A stretch of 64,000 nt of DNA from Diadema setosum. Lineage: Eukaryota; Echinodermata; Echinoidea; Diadematoida; Diadematidae. The stretch covers positions 32,537,041-32,601,040 of the forward strand of contig CM067069.1 in NCBI GenBank assembly GCA_033980235.1. The letters run 5' to 3'. This document shows, piece by piece, positions 56,459-64,000 of this stretch; the stretch's first letter is position 1, and each line of letters begins with the position of its first letter. The translations under genes were made by a program, and so were the position numbers. The notes below the pieces were generated by a model. That model made no database searches, had not been told where the DNA came from, and saw only the letters and a program-made list of their open reading frames with translations.

Positions 56459-56990
56459 CGGAAAATCTTAAAAAGCTGTCTATGAACAATTTCAAGAAAA
56501 AATTTCCATATGCTCTTGCCTTCTCCTCATTTTAGTCAAAATAGGAAATTTGAATTACATTTTTTTTATTATGTATTTTACATGAGCTGCAATCAGTAAT
56601 GTCTTCTCGTACTATCTAACGTAGTTTTGTAATCTCGTTCTATACCTCGTTCTGTTTTGTTTGCTTTGCTTCATGTGATGTTATTTGTTTTGTTTTGTCC
56701 TCTGTCTTAGTATTTTTATTCTCTCCATGTTCCCTTGATTTTATTGATAATTTCTGTTAATTTCAATTTTCTGCTTGTTTTAATGTGCTTCATTCTCTCT
56801 GTGCTCCTTTTATCATTTGATATATCAATTTTTAAATTGCAATATGTGTATGATTTGTTTTCAAGGGTACATTCTATTTTAACAAGCCTCTGGCTTTCTC
56901 AGAACTGTACCTGCTACATTTTGAAAACATTTTATATCGAAACGATTTTTATTACTGAATAAATGTATGAATTGACTGGAATTGAATTAA
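56459..56990 (+). other. LINE 3' UTR and tail
   Basis: T-rich 3' UTR with a residual C-terminal coding match to about 56530, then AATAAATG (56958) and a tail of GAATT words. It resembles the 3' tail of the - strand fragment at 15436. Confidence 0.65.
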
Positions 56991-57470
56991 TATATATTAT
57001 GTCAGTATCAATTTAGTTGATGGAATGTGTAATTTTCATGATAAATGATTTTTTTTTTGTGGAATTCTCTTCATATTTTCTTTACATTGTTGCTGTCCAC
57101 TGAAGACGTCATAGACTCTATATTTGTAGTCTCCTTATCCAGTAATTACAACACCAAAACTATGAAAATGAATAACTTTTGCATCGATTGTCCCAACTTT
57201 TCCTCAAAATTTCGCTGGTGTCTTATACTAATGTTGCTGCGTTCACTCAATCCATATTGCTCTTTGGGCTTTGGTTTCCTTTAATATCAACCAATCATCA
57301 CTACCATCATTGCTTTTATTAGATTACCATGCACGACCATAAACATCAGTACTATCATTTCACAACTCGATATCATCTGATCATCATCACCACGAATATA
57401 ACGCGTATTACCATCGTATACATATCACCACAAGCAATCTATGCTCCACCACTATCAATATAATTTTTGT
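56991..57470. other. No supported gene
   Basis: AT-rich. Only ATCATCACCA-type simple words near 57290-57460. Confidence 0.4.
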
Positions 57471-57473
57471 CAT

Positions 57474-57730
57474 AATAATAATAATAATAATAATGATAAT
57501 TGATTTGATTTATGTAGCGCCAAATCCACTCTGTATAATAGTGCTCTAGGCGCGGAAGGAAGAGAAAGTGAAGGAGGTAAAAAACATATACAAAATTCAA
57601 AATAATGAGTAATCAAAAGGAGGCCTTAAACAGGTGAGTTTTTAAACTACTTTTAAAGGAATCTGATGAAAAGCTATTTTTCATGGCTGAAGGTAAGTTA
57701 TTCCACAAGGTGGAATCAATCACCAATCCA
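57474..57730. repeat. ATA microsatellite plus probable dispersed repeat
   Basis: (AAT)n at 57474-57500, followed by TTGATTTGATTTATGTAGCGCC, GCTCTAGGCGC, TTAAACAGGTGAGTTTTTAAA and TTATTCCACAAGGTGGAA. This is the layout of a widespread SINE- or LINE-tail-like repeat in marine animals. Family not assigned. Confidence 0.45.
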
Positions 57731-58510
57731 TCCACAACAACTTCACGAAATCTCTTTCATACTTTTCAGCATCATCACCATTATCATCAGTCTAAATAAG
57801 CATTGCGACTGGCACTATATTCCTACTCAATCCTTCCCTCCAATGCCCACATGGCCTAGCACCCTGTAAATGAAGAAGAGAAATGATTGAATATTAAAAT
57901 GTTTGTTTGTTTTTTTGCTTGCTTGCTTGTTTGTAAGAATGGTAGCCGCATTCACTCGAGTTCTTGTTATACTCGTAACTTTTTATGAAACTTCATGATT
58001 GATATATTATAGAAGCAAACACCTGGTGTCAGAGGGAACTTACTGCGCTACTTTACTCTAGTATGGACCACGTAAATAACACAGCGTGAAGATTTTTCTT
58101 TGAGTTCAAAATACTATAAACCAAAATTTAATTCCTCTGCGGGTTCTATGTTTTCTGACACTTCTCATCAAAACACATTTCAACATAAATAGATTATTTG
58201 CTTACATATTTAAATCAAATATTCCACTGAATTCATCAAATTAAATCAACTCATCAAACTCCCTGTTACAATTACACTACACTTATACTACTGCCTACGG
58301 AGCTCCTGTTACTACCAACTGTCAGGCGTTATCACGCCGAGTTCAGTGTCCCGTGACGTCGCGACCGGAGCTGGAGGGCGCCCTCGTACGTCTTGTAGAT
58401 CGCTAGGGTGCGGCGTCAGTGTCGACGTCGACCAGTCGGGCAAAGCCAGTGATGACAGCGTCTCTCTGTTGACGACCGTGACCGAGTCACCGGGCGGCTG
58501 CTGGTCCCGG
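57731..58510. other. No supported gene; CG-rich from about 58320
   Basis: AT-rich, then a CG-rich stretch at 58325-58510 whose 97-codon ORF has no recognised domain. Confidence 0.35.
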
Positions 58511-58511
58511 A

Positions 58512-58610
58512 TTCAGCTCGTAGTAATGCGGCTGTCTCAGCTCGTAGCTATGTGGTTGTCTCAGCTCGTAGCTACGTGGCTGTCTCAGCTCGTAGCAATG
58601 TACGGATGCG
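58512..58610 (+). repeat. Minisatellite, 24-bp unit, about four copies
   Basis: Unit GTCTCAGCTCGTAGC(T/A)A(T/C)GTGG(T/C)T, repeated near 58513, 58535, 58559 and 58583. The unit length is a multiple of three, so it yields a repetitive peptide in the overlapping ORF, but there is no evidence that it is translated. Confidence 0.8.
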
Positions 58611-59830
58611 GCTGTAAATTTACAATTAGGCATCACTAACACAATTATATACATCCATGTTAATGCTGTTCTATCCTCACTTTGATGTTACCCGACTACA
58701 CGGCGACTATTCCGTGTGTCACACTCATAACATTAATATCAAAATCTTGTAACATCAATATCAAATCATTTCATAACATCATGGCATCCGCGCCCTGTAT
58801 GGCCAATATTTAATACCTACTACTACTGTAATTATTCTGTCGGTTCGCACAACACCCATAATTCTCTACTGGGGAATCTCTTCATCAACAATCCTAGCTT
58901 CCGAATTCATGACCAATAATTACAATAAGAGCATAAACAATAACCAAACTTGTGGATTTACAGCTATAACAATATCAGATATACATCTGTATACTTGATG
59001 TCTTCCAATCTGACGTTCATAATCATGTCCTTTATTTCTGCACAAAAATTACAACCCTACTTTCTTCCACATGTCAATTCATTCTCACCTTACAAAAACA
59101 TAATACTTTTAATTAATAACGGGCGCCTCGTTTAACAGCGCCTCTTTTGAGTCCCTTCAAAAACTAACTAAAAAAAAATACCTGAAATCCGCATATAAAC
59201 TCCACTTACAGTTATTTCTGCCCTTTACTCGCGCGGAGAGTTGCCGTCTGCCCTCGGAGTTGTCATCCAGTGCCCCGACCGCCAATTCCGCTCAGCAGCA
59301 GGAATACTTTAGCCTCGGGAGTATCACAGGTTCAATTTCTCTCTCGCGTTCTCCCTCACAGCATTTTAGCTCGGATCTCAGCGGAGTCTTATCCTGGATT
59401 CCCTCCTATTTCGACGAGCCTGGACCCTTCCCAATGGGCACAAACGGTCTTTCCACTCTCGCGTCGGATTAGCTTCTCATCATTCTCCTATTCCTCCTTC
59501 ACCGCTATTTATCTTCTCTCACGCTCCCTCTCTCGCCCTTAACCTTGCATACATTATTACTCTCCAATCAGTGCAATTCCCGTAATTTTGACCTTGCACT
59601 TCCATACCAATACAATAGTAATTACCCGTAATTTGACTATATACTCACCTTCCCTTACATTATCTTCATTCAAATACCGAGGTGCGGTCTTTATTGATAA
59701 CCGAATGAATCACAAAAAAATTCGCGGGAAACCCAGGATGCAGCTTGCGAACCCTCGATCTCGCCAGCTGTTGGCCTAAAAATTCTTTGTGCCTATACAG
59801 TAGTAGCCCACCGTAAACAAGAGGGTAAGA
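58611..59830. other. Pyrimidine-rich and AT-rich stretch, no gene called
   Basis: 59230-59520 is unusually C/T-rich on + with two overlapping open frames of 70-90 codons and no domains. It might be an LTR or leader relic, but I found no paired repeat. Confidence 0.3.
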
Positions 59831-59835
59831 GAAAA

Positions 59836-59872
59836 GGAGAGAGAGAGAGAGAGAGAGAAAAAAAAAAAAACC
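59836..59872. repeat. GA microsatellite and poly-A
   Basis: GAGAGA run followed by A12. A second, shorter GA run lies at 60067-60080. Confidence 0.9.
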
Positions 59873-60375
59873 TTTCGTGCCGTTTACCTCTGACGTCCTG
59901 GCATCTGGTATCAGATTCCCAGGTGGGTTCATGAGTTTAAATGTGTACAAACCATGTTTGTCGACTGACACCCAAAAAGGGAAGCCGTGCGTGATTTGTT
60001 GTCTCGAAGTCGTGCAGTATCGTACAAACACACACAAAACAATAGCGTATAACACATAAAAAGTGATGAGAGAGAGAGAGCAAAAAATCCAACTCACAGC
60101 TCCGATTCTCAAGTAATACACATTTGTAGAGGCGACTTGAAACGATTGTTTTATAATGTGTTGTTATTTGGCACAAAATAATTTCATTTATATTTAATAA
60201 TGGTAAACGATAACCAAATGAAAATAAATTTGCCCGATATTAGCCAAATTAAAATTAGATTGGAGCATCGAGGATCAGTTCAGTTCACAGAGGCTACTTT
60301 CGAGTTGTTATTATGCATTCGTAGGAAACTGATAACTACACGTTTGAACGATGATAGCACCCATTATTATGATTA

Positions 60376-61350
60376 CAGTACGTTATTCCGAAGGTTCGTT
60401 GTTGCCAAGGTTTGTTAATCCGAAAATAATCCGAAAATGAAATAGGGTTCGCTATTCCGAAGGTTTATTAATCAGAAAAGTTCGTTATTCCGAAGGTTCG
60501 TTAATCCGAAAAATGAAACATAGCTCGTTATTCCGAAGGTTCGTAACGGACCCTATTTCATTGTCGGATCAACGAGCCTCCGGAATAACGAACCCTATTT
60601 CATTTTCAGATTAACGAACCTTCGGAATAACGAACCCTATTTCATTTTCGAATAAACGAGCCTTCTGAATAGCGAACCTTTTTTTCATTTTCGGATTAAC
60701 GAACCTTCGGAATAACGCCACAAATGTCGGATTAACGAACCCTTCTTGATTTTCAGGTTAACGAACCTCTAGGTATAGGGAATTTGTGTGTTTCGGCTTA
60801 ATGAACCTTCGGAATATCGAACCTTCGGAAAAACGAACCTTCGGAATAACGAACAGCACCCTACAAGTCTAACCTACCCATCTCCTGCAAATGTCCTAGT
60901 CTTATATTTACGTCTACCACATATTCCTAGTTGCTATCACTGTTGTATCACGTTTTTATATAAGGGCCAAAAGTTTGTAATGTTTTATGACATGGTTACT
61001 AAACCGCAGGTTCGTTTATCGGAAAATCAAAAAGGGTTCGTTGATCCGAACATTTGTGGCGTTATTCTGAAGGTTCGTTACTCCGAAGGTTCATTTATCC
61101 TAAAATAAAATAGGGCTCGCTATTCCGAAGGCTCGTTTATTCGAAAATGAAATAGGGTTTGTTATTCCGAAGGTTCGTTAATCCGAACGCTTGTGGCGTT
61201 ATTCCGAAGGTTCATTTATCCAAAAATAAAATAGGGTTCGCTATTCCGAGGGCTCGTTTATTCGAAAATGAAATAGAGTTCGTTATTCCGAAGATCGTTA
61301 ATCCGAAATGAAATAGGGTTCGTTATTCCGAAGGTTCGTCGATCCGACAA
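60376..61350. repeat. TTCGTTATTCCGAAGG two-orientation array
   Basis: Words GTTCGTTATTCCGAAG and GTTCGTTAATCCGAAA, plus GAAATAGGG, run forward at 60376-60545, reversed at 60560-60855, and forward again at 61010-61350, around a non-repetitive spacer (60860-61005). It can fold over hundreds of bases. It resembles an expanded pogo-type TIR motif; no transposase seen. Confidence 0.85.
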
Positions 61351-61635
61351 TTGTGTTGTGAAGAGGTATTTTCATAATTATGTTAATAGGTCTAATTAAG
61401 GTGCGTGTGATCTAATCTTAGTAACCATGTCTTCATTCATCTCATCATTTTTCTGGTATATAAAATAATGTGATACAGATTCATCAATTGGGAATAGGAT
61501 GTAGTATAGGTATAGGTTGTAGGACATTAGGAACAGGTTAGGATAGGATTATAAACGTAGGATTAGGACTACATAGGATACATTAATCCCAGATTGTGCC
61601 TAAATTTTTTTTTCAAATACTAAGTACCCAATAAT
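61351..61635. other. Spacer with TAGGATTA-type words
   Basis: Irregular TAGGATAGGA/ATAGGT words at 61494-61580. No gene. Confidence 0.4.
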
Positions 61636-61639
61636 AAAA

Positions 61640-62505
61640 TAAACATAAGACGTTCTCAAAAGGTTTAATGAACGTTCTAGACAGTTTTCAAAAGTTCTCT
61701 AGACGTCCGCAGAACGTCCACAAAACGTTTTGAATGTTCTTAAAAGGTTTTACTGACATCTATAACGTCCAAAAGGTTTTCTGCAGGTCCTTAAAATTCC
61801 GAAAGGTTTTTTGCTTTTTTTAACGTCTAAAAACGTTTTTATAACGTCCATTTGAAACGTTTTCAATACGTGGAAAACCTTCCACAAAAAAACGTTCTGA
61901 AAACGTTTTGACAAAACGTCCAAATAGCAAACTTGGAACGTTCCAAGAACGTTGAGAAAACGTCCAATAATGTCAAATGTTGTACCTTGAGGTGCTCACA
62001 GGCGCTTTATTAGATCTTCAAATAAAATACTGATTAAAACCAACCGGCCACGACCTTAAAATGACGTCAAAATCACGTCCATTTTCCTTGTTAAGCTTTC
62101 GTGAAAAAGGTGTCTTTCAGACGTTTTTCTTGTTTTTTTCACCAATATACGTGAAAAAGTCATGAATTGACGTGGAAACGACGTGCTCATGACGTTATTC
62201 TGATGTACATCTTGTGTGTAGAATTGTGGTTAAGACGACTCCTTGACCACCAATAACATCTTTGGGACAACTTCCATTGATCAAAAATACGACACATTGA
62301 CGTCAGTTTGAAAAAAAAAAATACGACATATTCACGTCAGTTTGAAAAATACGACATATTCACGTCAGTTTTAAACGTTTATATGACGTCAAGTATCTTT
62401 GTTTATTTTCGTCTTAAAGACTTTAAATTAGTAATTTACACGTCTTTACCACGTCTTTGTATAACCACCCAGGAGTCAGAAAGACGTCACAAATATGACG
62501 TCTGG
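61640..62505. repeat. AACGTTCT / GACGTC word array
   Basis: Dozens of self-complementary ACGT-centred words: AACGTTCT, AAAACGTTTT and GACGTCC at 61640-61980, then TACGACATATTCACGTCAGT and GACGTCA words at 62060-62505. A 32-bp unit recurs near 62287, 62318 and 62342. No ORF. Confidence 0.75.
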
Positions 62506-62648
62506 ATCTGGATCTGGATGAATACGCTGAAAAACTCTGGATAGAGTATCACTCACCACCAGGCGCGCCGGAAGCGGTTTTGGATTGGGGGGGGGGGGGG
62601 CAAACATTGGAGGGGGCTCAAGGTTAGACCATGCATATGTTACACAAT

Positions 62649-62702
62649 ATACACATACACACACTCACACACACACACACACACGCACACACATCTATTA
62701 TA

Positions 62703-62764
<62 letters not shown>

Positions 62765-62805
62765 ATATATATACATATATATGTGTGTGTGTGTGTGTGT
62801 GTGTA
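62649..62805. repeat. CA / TA / TG compound microsatellite
   Basis: CA repeats, then TA repeats, then TG repeats, making one large self-complementary tract inside the hAT-like element. Confidence 0.95.
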
Positions 62806-63039
62806 AAGTGGCATACGGTGGGTCGAAACATGGGGGGAACCATAAAGTAATTTTGACGGTCTGTATGCTTGTGCGTGTGTGCGTGAGCAATAATGGGACT
62901 ACAATACATTACGGAATGTGATACATTCAACAACGCAGTCATTGAGGAACATTAGTTTTCCTTACATGGATTATGGAATGACGGTGTGAAACGATCGACA
63001 AATTATATACTGTCAGCAACATAAGGTGAATGGCATAAC

Positions 63040-63735
63040 AATAAAAAGCGAGCGAGCGAAGCGAGCGAGCTTGAAAATTTTGATATTCTACAGTTCCAAA
63101 ACTGGAGTTTTAATTGTAGCTATATATTTCGCTTTGGAAATAAATGGGGGCGCATCGGGCGCAATTGCTGGCAATTACTGGCAGCAACGTTAGGAGAGTG
63201 GCATAACGATTCAATGCGAGCGAGCGAAGCGAGCGAGCTTGAAAATTTTGACATGTTACAGTCCAAAAACTCCCGTTTGTAACTATACCTTTCGCTTTGG
63301 AAATTAAGGGGGGGGCATCGGGCGCAACTGGTGGCAATTACTGGCAGCAACATTAGGAGAGTGGCATAACGATTCAATGCGAGCGAGCGAAGCGAGCGAG
63401 CTTGAAAATTTTGACATTTTACAGTCCCCAAACTCCCGTTTGTAGCTATATTTATCTTTCGCATTGGAAATTAAGGGGAGGGGGCATCGGGCGCAACTAC
63501 TGGCAATTACTGTCAGCAACATTAGGAGAATGGCATAACGATTCAATGCGAGCGAGCGAAGCGAGCGAGCTTGAAAATTTTGACATTCTAGAGTCCAACA
63601 ACTGCCGTCGTAGCTATGTTTTTCGCTTTAGAAATTAAGGGGGAGGCGCACCGGGTTCAACTGCTGGATGCGAGCGAGCGAAGCGAGCGAGCTTGAAAAT
63701 TTTGACATTTTACAGTCCAAAAGCTGCCGTCTGTA
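63040..63735 (+). repeat. Tandem repeat, ~165-bp unit, five starts
   Basis: Each unit begins with a 23-bp GCGAGC-rich block centred on GCGAAGC (63048, 63216, 63379, 63548, 63669), then TTGAAAATTTTGACAT, TACAGTCC, CTCCCGT, TTTCGCTTTGGAAAT, GGGGGCATCGGGCGCAA and GGCATAACGATTCAATG. The fourth unit is shortened to about 121 bp. ORFs of up to 114 codons on the other strand are repeat artefacts. Confidence 0.9.
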
Positions 63736-64000
63736 GCCATATTTTTTCCCCTTTTATTCATATATATATACATATTTATTTTATTTTCTTTGTTTATTCA
63801 TTTCTTTTTTTTTAATTATTATTATTATTTCTATTTATTTATTTATTTATTTTTTTTGGGGGGGGGGCTTTTTGGGGGGGCAAAAATGCGTTTTGCCCCC
63901 CCACTTTTTGGATTGGGGGGGCGGCCGCCCCCCCTGCCCCCCCACTTCCGGCGCCTATGCTCACCACTGTGGTGTGATGTGCAGCTAATCACAACGGAGG

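Larger units (their letters stand above)
47190..56990 (+). mobile_element. Degraded full-length-type LINE (Rex1/CR1-like), split by an insertion
   Basis: In order: ORF1 (coiled coil plus RRM-like), a PHD-like remnant, an APE-type endonuclease, then reverse transcriptase with a C-terminal domain. The 3' end consists of AATAAATG and GAATTGA..GAATTGAATT words near 56958-56988. The arrangement is that of the CR1/Rex1 group. The copy is dead: it has frameshifts in ORF1 and ORF2, an internal deletion in RT, two large inverted duplications at 48031-48504 and a 5.1 kb insertion at 49974-55087. The 5' boundary is uncertain by about 50 bp, and no target duplication was found. Confidence 0.85.
62560..63959. 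mobile_element. hAT-like non-autonomous element with 8-bp duplication
   Basis: A 1400-bp element flanked by CTCACCAC at 62552-62559 and 63960-63967. Ends are CAGGCGCGCCGGAAG (left) and CATAGGCGCCGGAAG (right, inward). An 8-bp duplication with CA-start, GGCGCCGG ends fits hAT. G-rich runs follow each end, and the interior is microsatellite plus tandem repeat, without transposase. Confidence 0.85.

Noticed and set aside
62631..62942. ORFs of 73-100 codons rich in Tyr-Ile and Thr-His
   Set aside because: Translation of the CA/TA/TG microsatellite.
63110..63546. ORFs of up to 114 codons on -
   Set aside because: Artefacts of the 165-bp tandem repeat, whose copies give the same peptide block repeatedly.
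63040..63735. Possible CRISPR-like array (short repeat with spacers)
   Set aside because: The GC-rich 23-bp block recurs, but the intervening ~140 bp are also repeats of each other, so this is a tandem repeat in a eukaryotic transposon.

Overview
This window is eukaryotic, AT-rich, intron-rich and packed with transposons. The repeat types fit a marine invertebrate deuterostome, most likely an echinoderm such as a sea urchin: a BEL/Pao element with an Asp-Glu-Gly-Ser protease motif, a Rex1/CR1-like LINE ending in GAATT repeats, many short palindromic MITEs, and islands rich in TAGGCCTA and AACGTTAG. This is inference from recalled repeat style, not a database match. No rRNA, tRNA or CRISPR array was recognised.

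Layout. Positions 143-7403 are one 7.26 kb inverted-repeat (foldback) element, whose arms are about six tandem units of ~146 bp each, with a 3-bp TAA duplication. At 7871-10463 four exons with good splice sites and compatible phases form the 3' end of an unidentified host gene on the + strand; a pogo-like MITE sits in one intron. From 10.5 to 18 kb there are MITEs, a LINE 3' fragment on the - strand (15436-16278), one candidate exon (14773-14872) and degenerate tandem repeats.

Positions 18.2-34.2 kb are a layered repeat cluster. Two diverged direct copies of a 1.1-1.6 kb repeat, each headed by a long palindrome, flank a foldback element and a nearly intact BEL/Pao retrotransposon. That retrotransposon runs 21576-30773 with 1599-bp LTRs, a 5-bp ATACC duplication, gag-protease and pol ORFs, and an apparent one-base frameshift in a C run. 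From 34.5 to 38 kb come three more inverted-repeat elements, one of them nested in another. At 39.3-40.0 kb there is a CpG-rich promoter-like segment with a candidate short first coding exon; 40-46.9 kb is mostly featureless.

Positions 47.2-57.0 kb are a broken LINE (ORF1, PHD-like remnant, endonuclease, reverse transcriptase). Two large young inverted duplications lie between ORF1 and ORF2. ORF2 is split by a 5.1 kb insertion (49974-55087) with matching terminal repeats and a TA duplication; the frame is continuous across the excised junction. That insertion looks like a pseudo-composite transposon: MITE ends at both sides mobilised a segment holding a promoter-like CpG-rich leader exon, a tandem repeat and further MITEs. 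From 60.4 to 62.5 kb are two large two-orientation word arrays, and 62560-63959 is a hAT-like non-autonomous element with an 8-bp duplication.

There is no operon-like cooperation between genes. The biology here is transposon layering around fragments of one or two host genes.
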